NCBI GenBank assembly: GCA_052118425.1
Contig: JBQKHF010000013.1
Reading direction: 5' to 3' (one strand)
Origin: Roseburia_C sp900315735
GTDB taxonomy: Bacteria; Bacillota; Clostridia; Lachnospirales; Lachnospiraceae
DNA: 64,000 bases
Shown: positions 1-7,895 of the stretch, one piece after another
Layout of the letters: the number at the start of each line of letters is the position of its first letter
Position numbering within the stretch: position 1 is the stretch's first letter
The notes under the pieces: generated by a model
Database searches by the model: none
What the model was told of the DNA's origin: nothing
The model's input: only the letters and a program-made list of their open reading frames with translations
Position numbers and translations under genes: made by a program

Positions 1-155
1 TAAATTATTTTTCATCTGCCCAAAGTACACTTTGCACATTCCCTCTAAAAGACGAAAAGACCTCTCTCCGGCAGCTCTCACATTTCCCATAAGAAATATT
101 TGTCTGTCGAAAAGAAGTCTTTCTTCTTTATACTATTCTGGAATCTATTCCAATA

Positions 156-1343
156 TTATAAGTATTTTTTTAATTCGTCAACTTTGTCTAATGCTTCCCA
201 TGGAAGTTCTACATCAGTTCTTCCAAAGTGGCCATATGCTGCTGTCGGACGATAGATTGGTCTGCGTAAATCAAGCATCTTGATGATTCCTGCCGGACGA
301 AGGTCAAAGTTCTCACGGATGATTTCTACTAATTTCTCATCAGAAACTTTTCCTGTTCCGAAAGTATCAACCATAACGGAAGTAGGCTGTGCTACACCGA
401 TTGCATAAGATAACTGAATCTCGCAACGCTCTGCAAGACCTGCTGCTACTAAGTTCTTAGCAACGTAACGTGCTGCATATGCTGCAGAACGGTCAACCTT
501 GGTACAATCCTTACCGGAAAATGCTCCGCCGCCGTGACGAGCGTATCCACCGTAAGTGTCTACGATAATTTTACGTCCGGTAAGACCTGCGTCACCGTGT
601 GGTCCACCGATTACGAAACGTCCGGTCGGGTTGATGAAGAATTTGGTATTCTCGTCAACTAATTCCTTTGGAAGAACCGGGTCAAAGACATATTTCTTAA
701 TGTCTTCGTGAATCTGCTCCTGGGTTACATCCTCATCATGCTGGGTAGAAAGTACAACTGCCTCTAATCTCTTTGGTTTTCCAGCCTCATCGTACTCTAC
801 AGAAACCTGTGATTTTCCATCCGGTCTTAAATATTTTAAAGTACCGTCTTTACGAACCTTGGTCAACTGTAATGCCAGTTTGTGAGCTAAAGAAATCGGA
901 TATGGCATATATTCCGGTGTCTCGTTGGTCGCATAACCAAACATCATACCCTGATCTCCGGCACCGATTGCTTCGATTTCCTCATCTGTCATTTTATTTT
1001 CTTTTGCTTCCAAAGCCTTGTCAACACCCATTGCAATATCCGGTGACTGCTGGTCTAATGCTACCATAACAGCACAGGTATGTCCGTCAAATCCGGTTTC
1101 TGCATGGTCATAACCGATTTCATTTACGGTATTTCTTACAATTGCAGGAATGTCTAATTTTGCCTTTGTAGTAATCTCACCTGTTACAAGTACAAATCCG
1201 GTGCAGCTTGCTGTCTCGCAGGCAACACGGCTCATTGGATCCTCTGCCATACATGCGTCAAGAATTGCATCTGAAATCGCATCACACATTTTGTCTGGAT
1301 GTCCTTCTGTTACGGACTCTGATGTAAATAATCTTTTTTCCAT
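156..1343 (-). CDS. metK: S-adenosylmethionine synthetase
   Basis: Makes S-adenosylmethionine from ATP and L-methionine in the cytoplasm. The 395 residues match the usual family length. Visible family motifs are FTSESVTEGHPDK at residues 6-18 (ATP/methionine site), GAGDQGMMFGYA near 127 and the glycine-rich GGGAFSGKD near 273. The start follows a GAGGAGAAAACG ribosome binding site. The 5' leader of about 280 bases holds a SAM-I riboswitch and an intrinsic terminator, so the gene is very probably switched off by its own product. It stands alone in its transcript as far as can be seen; nothing is annotated in the 155 bases downstream. Confidence 0.98.
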   Translation of the reverse strand: MEKRLFTSESVTEGHPDKMCDAISDAILDACMAEDPMSRVACETASCTGFVLVTGEITTKAKLDIPAIVRNTVNEIGYDHAETGFDGHTCAVMVALDQQSPDIAMGVDKALEAKENKMTDEEIEAIGAGDQGMMFGYATNETPEYMPYPISLAHKLALQLTKVRKDGTLKYLRPDGKSQVSVEYDEAGKPKRLEAVVLSTQHDEDVTQEQIHEDIKKYVFDPVLPKELVDENTKFFINPTGRFVIGGPHGDAGLTGRKIIVDTYGGYARHGGGAFSGKDCTKVDRSAAYAARYVAKNLVAAGLAERCEIQLSYAIGVAQPTSVMVDTFGTGKVSDEKLVEIIRENFDLRPAGIIKMLDLRRPIYRPTAAYGHFGRTDVELPWEALDKVDELKKYL

Positions 1344-1433
1344 CGTTTTCTCCTCTCGTTTTATTGATTCCCTTATTAAATATTCTGCGAGTACACCTGG
1401 TTCCTTTTTTCCAAACCTTTTCTCGCCACCCGC

Positions 1434-1466
1434 ATAAAATAAAAAAACCGCTTACATCATAAGCGG
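1434..1466 (-). terminator. Riboswitch-controlled intrinsic terminator of metK
   Basis: On the minus strand an 8-bp stem (CCGCTTAT/GTAAGCGG type, 1448-1466) is followed by a run of seven T and a further T-rich stretch. It lies between the SAM-I aptamer and the metK start, the expected place for the expression platform. Confidence 0.85.
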
Positions 1467-1493
1467 ACCCGATAACGGTAAAGATAATCAAAT

Positions 1494-1596
1494 CCTCTTA
1501 TTGTTCGACTTGCTCGCTCAGGTTGGCACCTTCCTTATGCTGTGGGGTTGCCGTGACTTCATTGATCCTATGTATCTCCATCACTCTGAATAAGAG
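1494..1596 (-). promoter_or_regulatory. SAM-I (S-box) riboswitch aptamer
   Basis: Read on the minus strand, the segment begins CTCTTATTCAGAG, continues through a purine-rich stretch, then GTCACGGCAACC, then AAGGTGCCAACCTG, and closes with AATAAGAGG, which pairs with the first block to form P1. These are the conserved landmarks of the S-box class that binds S-adenosylmethionine. It sits upstream of metK, a typical target, and is followed by an intrinsic terminator. Confidence 0.95.
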
Positions 1597-1632
1597 AAAT
1601 TACAATATTGAATTTTCAAATCTCTATGGGAG

Positions 1633-1661
1633 AGAATACACCTATTATATAGAAATGTCAA
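1633..1661 (-). promoter_or_regulatory. Sigma-A type promoter of metK
   Basis: On the minus strand TTGACA (1656-1661) and TATTCT (1633-1638) are separated by 17 bases. Transcription would start a few bases later and run straight into the SAM-I aptamer. Confidence 0.75.
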
Positions 1662-1748
1662 GCACCTTATTTTCTCATTAACGGAAAAATCTTCTTTTCT
1701 CTCTTTTTGTATTCTTTTGACAAATTTTACTGGTTTTCGCTGTTAAGA

Positions 1749-1776
1749 TTGACATTTTTAGCAAAAAGAATATACT
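1749..1776 (+). promoter_or_regulatory. Sigma-A type promoter of the HD-GYP gene
   Basis: TTGACA (1749-1754) and TATACT (1771-1776) with a 16-base spacer, about 70 bases before the start codon of the HD-GYP gene. Confidence 0.6.
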
Positions 1777-1845
1777 TAAAAAGGAACATAGTTGTGATAT
1801 TTTCTATCATAATTATAAAATCCATCCAGAATGAGGACTACTTGC

Positions 1846-2976
1846 ATGAAAGAATATCAGACAAAAGATCTGTTACCAGGAATGGTTACAGCAATCCCTG
1901 TCCGCACAAGACGTGGACAGCTTATTATCAATCCAAATGTAGAGCTTACGCACGCATTGATTTCCAGACTGGAATTTTATGGTATTGCCAGCGTGCAGAT
2001 TATAGAAACTCAGCCGGCAGCTGCGCCAAAGGAAGAGCCGAAAGACCCGGCATATTTTCCTGCCAAAGAACCAGCTCCTGTACCAAGTCCGGTTTCGGAT
2101 GCTTCTTACTCACAGAAGCTTAAGAGTTCACCAGAGTTCCAGCGCTTTCAGGTGGATTTCACCCTGCGTTCCCAGGATTTAAAGAACTGTTTTGATGCTT
2201 ATCTTTCCGGCAACGGAACTGTAAATAAAGAAGATCTTTTATCAAAGACGATTTCTCTGGTAGGACCGAAACAGACTACCTTAGATGTCTTTGATATGTT
2301 ACATAACATGCGACAGATTAATGACAGTACTTATGCTCACAGTTTAAACGTTGCCATTATTTCCCGCATCATCGGAAAATGGCTGCATTTTTCCAAAGAA
2401 GAATTAGACTCCCTCACCCTTGCCGGTCTGCTTCATGACATCGGCAAAACAAAGATTCCGGATGAGGTCTTAAATAAAGATGGCAAATTAACGGATGAAG
2501 AATTCCAGATGATTCGGAATCATCCGAAATACGGCTATGATATTTTAAAATCCCAGCCATTAAACTCCCATATTAAAAAGGCAGCTCTCATGCACCATGA
2601 ACGCTGTGATGGTTCCGGTTATCCAATGGGACTTACTATGGAAGAAATCGATGACTACGCACTCATCATTGCGATTGCCGATGTCTACGATGCCATGACT
2701 GCAGCACGTTCCTATCGTGCTCCTCTTTGCCCGTTTGAGGTAATTGCCGAATTTGAAAAAGATGGACTGCAGAAATATAAACCAAAATATATTCTGACTT
2801 TCTTAGAGAATATTGCCAATGCATACCAGAACAACCGGGTTATGTTAAGTGATGGCACTTCCGCCCGCATTGTTTTATTAAATCACCGCCGTCTTTCCAA
2901 GCCGCTGGTTCAGTTAGACGATGGTGCCTGTATCGACCTCGATAAGAGTCCTTTATATATCAAAGCAATTATATAA
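1846..2976 (+). CDS. HD-GYP domain protein, probable cyclic-di-GMP phosphodiesterase
   Basis: Probably hydrolyses cyclic di-GMP. The C-terminal part carries the metal-binding HD motif LLHDIGKTKIP (about residue 195) and the family signature HHERCDGSGYPMG (about residue 250). The N-terminal 100 residues start KEYQTKDLLPGM and resemble a small domain often found before HD-GYP, followed by a Pro/Ala-rich linker. An in-frame ATG exists at 1831, but GAGGA at 1833-1837 is well placed for the ATG at 1846, so that start is preferred. No membrane segment or other sensor domain is apparent. The gene is monocistronic, with its own promoter and a terminator shared with murA. A diguanylate cyclase at 30.3 kb could supply the substrate. 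Confidence 0.92.
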   Translation: MKEYQTKDLLPGMVTAIPVRTRRGQLIINPNVELTHALISRLEFYGIASVQIIETQPAAAPKEEPKDPAYFPAKEPAPVPSPVSDASYSQKLKSSPEFQRFQVDFTLRSQDLKNCFDAYLSGNGTVNKEDLLSKTISLVGPKQTTLDVFDMLHNMRQINDSTYAHSLNVAIISRIIGKWLHFSKEELDSLTLAGLLHDIGKTKIPDEVLNKDGKLTDEEFQMIRNHPKYGYDILKSQPLNSHIKKAALMHHERCDGSGYPMGLTMEEIDDYALIIAIADVYDAMTAARSYRAPLCPFEVIAEFEKDGLQKYKPKYILTFLENIANAYQNNRVMLSDGTSARIVLLNHRRLSKPLVQLDDGACIDLDKSPLYIKAII

Positions 2977-3032
2977 AAAAGATATCTGATGACTATGTCT
3001 CATTTGTGACATACTTATCAGATATCTTTTTC
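2975..3032. terminator. Bidirectional terminator between HD-GYP gene and murA
   Basis: AAAAAGATATCTGAT is matched by ATCAGATATCTTTTT with an inner ATGTC/GACAT stem. A-rich and T-rich flanks on either side let it serve both converging genes. Confidence 0.85.
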
Positions 3033-3033
3033 G

Positions 3034-4326
3034 TTATGATACTTTCAATGTGAACTTCTGGATTTCTTTCTCAGAGCTTACCTTCTCAATCATTGCACCA
3101 AGGGAAGATAATTTCTCTTCAAAATGCTCATATCCACGTTCAATATAATAAATATCATCTACAATGGTAATTCCTTCTGCTGCAAGACCTGCAATTACAA
3201 GGGCTGCACCTGCTCTTAAATCCGGAGCACTGACTCTTGCACCGGTATATTTCTCTACACCGGTAATAATTGCAATATTGCTCTCTACTTTCACCTGTGC
3301 ACCCATACGGGTCAGCTCATCTACATATTTGAAACGATTTTCAAAAATACTCTCTGTTACAGTGCTGGTTCCCTCTGCTAACGCCAAAAGCACTGACATC
3401 TGCGGCTGCATATCTGTTGGGAATCCAGGATATGGTAATGTAGTTACCTGGGTATGATGCAATGGTTTACTGGATACGACACGTACTGCATCATCAAATT
3501 CTTCTACTTCACAACCGATTTCAATTAATTTTGCAGTGGTTGCCTCTAAATGCTTCGGAATGACATTCTTAACGGTTACATCACCCTTGGTTGCTGCTGC
3601 TGCAAACATAAAGGTTCCTGCTTCAATCTGATCCGGAATAATCGAATATTCTGTCTTATGAAGCTTCTCTACACCCACAATACGGATAACATCTGTTCCT
3701 GCACCACGAATATTTGCTCCCATGCTGTTTAAGAAGTTCGCTACGTCTACGACATGCGGCTCCTTGGCTGCATTTTCAATAATGGTCTTTCCCTCTGCCA
3801 TGGATGCTGCCATCATAATGTTGATGGTTGCTCCTACAGAGACTTTATCCAAATAAATATGGTTTCCTACCAGATGTTCTGCGGTCGCAGAAATTAACCC
3901 ATGCTGAATATCAACATCGGCTCCTAACGCACGGAAACCTTTCAGATGAAGGTCAATCGGACGAGTTCCGATTGCACAGCCACCCGGAAAAGCTACTTCT
4001 GCTTTCTTATATTTACCAAGTAATGCTCCTAACAGATAGTAAGAAGCTCTGATTTTATTAATATATTCATAGTCCACGCTCAAGTCATGAATCAGTGAAC
4101 CGTTAATCTTTACTTTATGTTCTCCAAGACGCTCAATTTTAGCACCAATTCCCTCCATGGCACTTAATAATACGTTAATATCACGAACGTTTGGTAAATT
4201 ATCTATTGTTACGGTCTCATCCGTCATAATTGCTGCTGCAAGAATTCCCAGTGCAGCATTCTTAGCTCCACCAATCTCAACTTCGCCAACCAGAGGATTT
4301 CCACCTTTAATCACATACTGTTCCAT
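3034..4326 (-). CDS. murA: UDP-N-acetylglucosamine 1-carboxyvinyltransferase
   Basis: Transfers enolpyruvate from PEP to UDP-GlcNAc, the first committed step of peptidoglycan synthesis. The 430 residues fit the family. GGNPLVGEVEIGGAKNAAL opens the first inside-out barrel domain, and the active-site cysteine lies in PGGCAIGTRP near residue 116; keeping this Cys predicts the normal fosfomycin-sensitive enzyme. Firmicutes often carry two copies, and only one is seen here. It has its own sigma-A promoter and converges on the HD-GYP gene. Confidence 0.97.
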   Translation of the reverse strand: MEQYVIKGGNPLVGEVEIGGAKNAALGILAAAIMTDETVTIDNLPNVRDINVLLSAMEGIGAKIERLGEHKVKINGSLIHDLSVDYEYINKIRASYYLLGALLGKYKKAEVAFPGGCAIGTRPIDLHLKGFRALGADVDIQHGLISATAEHLVGNHIYLDKVSVGATINIMMAASMAEGKTIIENAAKEPHVVDVANFLNSMGANIRGAGTDVIRIVGVEKLHKTEYSIIPDQIEAGTFMFAAAATKGDVTVKNVIPKHLEATTAKLIEIGCEVEEFDDAVRVVSSKPLHHTQVTTLPYPGFPTDMQPQMSVLLALAEGTSTVTESIFENRFKYVDELTRMGAQVKVESNIAIITGVEKYTGARVSAPDLRAGAALVIAGLAAEGITIVDDIYYIERGYEHFEEKLSSLGAMIEKVSSEKEIQKFTLKVS

Positions 4327-4371
4327 CTCGCACCTCTATGCTTAGATTCCCTACAAAATTGCAAACAAAAT

Positions 4372-4401
4372 ATTATAGTAACTTATTTTCTCTTTTGTCA
4401 A
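4372..4401 (-). promoter_or_regulatory. Sigma-A type promoter of murA
   Basis: On the minus strand TTGACA (4396-4401) and TATAAT (4372-4377), both perfect consensus, with an 18-base spacer. Confidence 0.8.
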
Positions 4402-4476
4402 GTATTTCTCGTACCTCAAAAGAATTATCTACAATAGTATTATTATATTATATATTGCCCGACTTGTAAATCGAAA

Positions 4477-6126
4477 TTAATTCAGATAGTTCACCGGATT
4501 TACCTGGGAACCCTTGATTAATATCTCAAAATGCACATGAGGACCCGTCGAATGTCCCGTACTTCCGCTTAATGCAATGACTTCGCCCTGCGATACACTC
4601 TGCCCTGCTTTTACCAGTAATTTACTGTTATGTGCATACCGTGTCATTCTTCCATCCGGGTGACTGATCAGAACGCAGTTACCATAACCGGATACATAAC
4701 CGGCACTGACTACCACACCATTACTGGATGCAAACACTTTGGTTCCGGTCGGGCATGCCCAGTCAATTCCTTTATGCATTCTGCCCCATCTTCTTCCGAA
4801 TCCGGAAGAAACTCTTCCGCCAATCAATGGTTTAATATAAGTTGGCGGTATCTTAGTTCCACGTTCTACAACTGCCGGTGTTGCTTCTGTCAGTATGGTC
4901 TGGTGAATCATATTCCGCTCCGTCTCGACTCCGTTCTCTGTTGTCACCACCATATTAACTTCACGATGTCCGGTAGTTCCTTCTGAAAGCACCACTTCAT
5001 CTGTCGTATACCAGGAATCATTGGGTACGATTTGCGGATCCGCCGTATAATCTTCCTCGTATACTACGCCTTCGCTGATTCGTAAGCTGATATCCGGCTG
5101 AGGCACTGACAGAATCAGTTCTTCACCAGCACTGATTACCGCATCTTCCCCGGACAATCCATTTAGTGCTACAATTGCTGCCACCGATGTATCATGTTCC
5201 TGTGCAATAACCGACAGACAGTCTCCCGGCTGTATCTCATATATTTTATTCGTTTCTTTTTCTTTTGTTACTTCTTCCACTGCGGCATCTATATCCGTCA
5301 ATCCGTCTTCCGCTACCCGGTTGGTAAACACCTCTACATCCTGTGAAAATTCCATCGAAAGAATTCCGGTCTCATAATTATTTTCTCCGGGATTCTCCTG
5401 CGCATCAGAAAGATAGGTTCCAAGCTGCTGCACAATACCGGCATCTGTTGAATCTTCTGCCTTTTCTGAATCACCTGTCTCTTTTAAGTTTGCAAGAAGC
5501 ATTCCCTCCTGGTGATCCGTCTCCTTTTTGAACTCTATCTCAAACTGATTGTCCGTATCCTGTTCTTCCTTCAGACGTCCTAAGAACGTCTCTACTTCAC
5601 CTAAATTAGCAAAAGAAAGCTGGTTTTCTCCGGCACTTACCGTGTATGCAAAGATTTCTCCGGAATTTTCTTTCTTAAGCTCCTTTATTACTTTTTCTTT
5701 TAATGCAGTTTCACTTAACAGTTTCTGAAATGGCTTATGGCTTTCTGTTGTCTCATAAGAAATTTCCTGCATCAGATAGCCTTCACTCTCTTTTGCCATC
5801 TGTCTCCGGCTTTCATGTACTGCTTTTTCCACATCTGTCTTACTGCTGACACAGCCTACCACTTTATTATTTACGGTTACCACAAAATAATTCTGTCCCA
5901 GTGAAAATTTCTGTAAAAGCGCCACCAGCACCAGACAGGCGAAAAATATGCCTGCTGCCCACATACGGATGCAAATTTTTTTATCCACTTTTCCGATTCT
6001 ATTTGAAATTGTTGATTTCTTTTTCTGCTTCTGCATTTTATCTAACTTCTGCATTTTATCTGATTCCTGCATCTTCACTGGTTCCTGCATCTTCACTGGT
6101 TCCTGCGCCTTCCTTGGTATCTGCAT
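4477..6126 (-). CDS. Membrane-anchored M23 peptidase with LysM and G5 domains
   Basis: Likely a cell-wall endopeptidase (or an activator) facing the outside. The order is: short cytoplasmic N-terminus made of MQEPVK-like hexapeptide repeats (about residues 10-33), one membrane segment (about 52-72), an extracellular stretch, a LysM domain (about 292-342, IYEIQPGDCLSVIAQEHDTS), a G5 domain (about 352-425) and a C-terminal M23 domain. M23 zinc ligands are visible as HKGID near 450 and HVHFE near 532, so the enzyme should be active rather than a degenerate LytM. Four bases separate it from aroK, so the two are probably co-transcribed. The family is common in Lachnospiraceae; the exact peptide bond cut is not known. 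Confidence 0.9.
   Translation of the reverse strand: MQIPRKAQEPVKMQEPVKMQESDKMQKLDKMQKQKKKSTISNRIGKVDKKICIRMWAAGIFFACLVLVALLQKFSLGQNYFVVTVNNKVVGCVSSKTDVEKAVHESRRQMAKESEGYLMQEISYETTESHKPFQKLLSETALKEKVIKELKKENSGEIFAYTVSAGENQLSFANLGEVETFLGRLKEEQDTDNQFEIEFKKETDHQEGMLLANLKETGDSEKAEDSTDAGIVQQLGTYLSDAQENPGENNYETGILSMEFSQDVEVFTNRVAEDGLTDIDAAVEEVTKEKETNKIYEIQPGDCLSVIAQEHDTSVAAIVALNGLSGEDAVISAGEELILSVPQPDISLRISEGVVYEEDYTADPQIVPNDSWYTTDEVVLSEGTTGHREVNMVVTTENGVETERNMIHQTILTEATPAVVERGTKIPPTYIKPLIGGRVSSGFGRRWGRMHKGIDWACPTGTKVFASSNGVVVSAGYVSGYGNCVLISHPDGRMTRYAHNSKLLVKAGQSVSQGEVIALSGSTGHSTGPHVHFEILIKGSQVNPVNYLN
6029..6108. repeat. Tandem 18-bp repeats inside the M23 gene
   Basis: Four to five copies of an 18-base unit (for example CCTGCATCTTCACTGGTT, present twice without change) encode hexapeptides MQEPVK, MQESDK, MQKLDK. 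They fall in the cytoplasmic tail ahead of the membrane anchor. The two identical units suggest recent copy-number change. Confidence 0.8.
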
Positions 6127-6129
6127 CTT

Positions 6130-6633
6130 TTATTCCATCCCGAGTTTTTCTTTTACTACATCAATTGTTTCACGAATCGACAATCCCTCTTCACTTACAG
6201 TTACATCCGCATATTTTTCATAATATGCCGTTCTTTCATCATACAAATCTTTCAGGGTCTGTCCATCTTTTAATACCACGCCGCGGTTTTTCAAATCTCC
6301 CAGCCGCTCTTTTAAGGTCTCATAGGATACACTCAGATAGAGTACGGTTGCAATTTCCTTGTAATGCTCCATGGCATTTGCACAATATACGGCACTGCCT
6401 CCGGTAGCAATGACTGCTTTATGTCCCTCAATGCCGCTGTTTACTTCATCCTCTATCTTAAGAAAGCCTTCTGTTCCATGTTCTGCAATCAGCTCACACA
6501 AAAGCTTCCCGGTCTGCTGCTGGATGACTAAATCTGCATCCACAAAATTATAGCCTAATGCCTTTGCCAATACGACACCTACGGTACTTTTTCCTACTCC
6601 CGGCATTCCGATTAATACGATATTGTCTTTCAT
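6130..6633 (-). CDS. aroK: Shikimate kinase
   Basis: Phosphorylates shikimate at O3 in the chorismate pathway. The 167 residues match the family. It shows the Walker A loop GMPGVGKST (about 9-17), the shikimate-contact DAD-like segment FVDADLVIQQQTG, and the ATGGSAVY glycine loop (about 77-84). It lies four bases upstream of the M23 cell-wall gene and follows a terminator after the foldase gene, so expression may rely partly on read-through or on a promoter I could not define. Confidence 0.95.
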   Translation of the reverse strand: MKDNIVLIGMPGVGKSTVGVVLAKALGYNFVDADLVIQQQTGKLLCELIAEHGTEGFLKIEDEVNSGIEGHKAVIATGGSAVYCANAMEHYKEIATVLYLSVSYETLKERLGDLKNRGVVLKDGQTLKDLYDERTAYYEKYADVTVSEEGLSIRETIDVVKEKLGME

Positions 6634-6656
6634 TCCATACTCCTGTATCTGTGTGA

Positions 6657-6690
6657 TAGAAAAGAAGCAGAAAAATAAATTTTCTGCTTC
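6657..6690 (-). terminator. Intrinsic terminator after the foldase lipoprotein gene
   Basis: Perfect 11-bp stem GAAGCAGAAAA/TTTTCTGCTTC (6664-6690) with a 5-base loop, followed on the minus strand by TTTTCTA. It separates the glmU-pth-mfd-foldase run from aroK. Confidence 0.8.
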
Positions 6691-6722
6691 TCTATGTTCT
6701 TGTAACTTTATGATTTCTGCAA

Positions 6723-7820
6723 TTATTCTGTTGCTGCTTCTGATGCTGTCTCTGTCTCACTTACAGATTCTGTTTCTGTATCTGTTTTCTTGATGGTATA
6801 GAGTTTATCAAAGTTAACAGTTGCCCATACATCATCATTTACAGTCCATTCTTTTTCTTCCTTATAGCTGTCGCATACTTCGGTATATTTATCGGACTGA
6901 CGCTGGGAAACAATTGTTTCTTTCTCTTTGTCGGTTGCATCACGGTCAAATTCACTGTCTAAGCGAATGACATAATATCCTTTTCCATCTACGGAAATAA
7001 GGGAAGATACTTCTCCCTCTTTCAAAGCATCTGCTGCTGTAATAATGGATGCATCCATGCTTCCGGTTGCAGTTCCGTCCTCACCGACTTCGTCACTGCC
7101 GTATGAATAAGTACTTACGGTATATCCGTTATCCGTTGCGGCTGCATCAAAATCAGTTTTCGCTTCTTCTGCAATTTTTTCTGCTGTCTGTTCTAATTCT
7201 GCCTTCTCATCATCGGTATATTCTACATAATTCTGGTTGTCATCATAATGTGCTTCGGTAGAAACCTTGATATAACTGAAGGTTCTCTGTGCTGCTTCTT
7301 CATCAGAAACTTCGGTATCTGCAGTTGCAATGATTGCATTATACATCTTCTTCTGAATCAGGTTCAGGCGAAGCATTTCTGCCACATATTCTTTCTTGGC
7401 ACCCATGGTCTTGATTGCTTCCTTGCTGTTATCATCCATGAACTGCTGTGCTGCAGTATCAATATCAGAAAGCTCCGCATCAGTTATTTCCACACCATAA
7501 TCTTTCATATGATCTTCCAATAGATAATCGGTCTGAATCTGTGTCAGAATTCCGTCTTTTACATTATCCTGCATGGTCTTACCACTTCCGGATAAATCCT
7601 GTGACCACATATTTTCCTGGGCATATCCCATGGTAATATAGCTGTCATAAGATACTGCTGTATACTGTGCCATAAAGTTGGCAAGTCCAAGTGAAATCTC
7701 TTTATCTCCTAATGTAGCAACAACTGCATCTTCATCGATTCTGCTGCCACATCCTGTCATAGCTACGGAAGCTGCAGTAACAACTGCTAATGCAAGTGCT
7801 GTGAATTTCTTAAATCTCAT
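6723..7820 (-). CDS. PrsA/SurA-like peptidyl-prolyl isomerase lipoprotein
   Basis: Probable extracytoplasmic foldase tethered to the outer face of the membrane. It has a basic N-terminus, a hydrophobic signal and a lipobox ending MTGC-GS (Cys near residue 24). The middle is a SurA-N-like helical region, and near the C-terminus AADALKEGEVSSLI...GYYVIRLDSEF has the look of a parvulin (PpiC) domain. The tail is Glu/Thr/Ser-rich. An upstream in-frame start at 7847 is possible, but GGAGGA is spaced correctly for the ATG at 7820. It lies downstream of mfd in the same direction, 75 bases away, and ends at a clear terminator. The isomerase domain is divergent, so a pure chaperone role is possible. 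Confidence 0.85.
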   Translation of the reverse strand: MRFKKFTALALAVVTAASVAMTGCGSRIDEDAVVATLGDKEISLGLANFMAQYTAVSYDSYITMGYAQENMWSQDLSGSGKTMQDNVKDGILTQIQTDYLLEDHMKDYGVEITDAELSDIDTAAQQFMDDNSKEAIKTMGAKKEYVAEMLRLNLIQKKMYNAIIATADTEVSDEEAAQRTFSYIKVSTEAHYDDNQNYVEYTDDEKAELEQTAEKIAEEAKTDFDAAATDNGYTVSTYSYGSDEVGEDGTATGSMDASIITAADALKEGEVSSLISVDGKGYYVIRLDSEFDRDATDKEKETIVSQRQSDKYTEVCDSYKEEKEWTVNDDVWATVNFDKLYTIKKTDTETESVSETETASEAATE

Positions 7821-7895
7821 ATCACGTTCCTCCAAAATATTTATCATCGTTCTATTATAGTGCTTTTTCGTACATGCCGCAAGATTTTTATGCGG

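Noticed and set aside
1707..2123. 138-residue plus-strand ORF over the HD-GYP start
   Set aside because: It is a different frame across a promoter and the first part of a clear HD-GYP gene.
6029..6108. CRISPR array
   Set aside because: Units of 18 bases directly abut and encode in-frame hexapeptides; there are no spacers.
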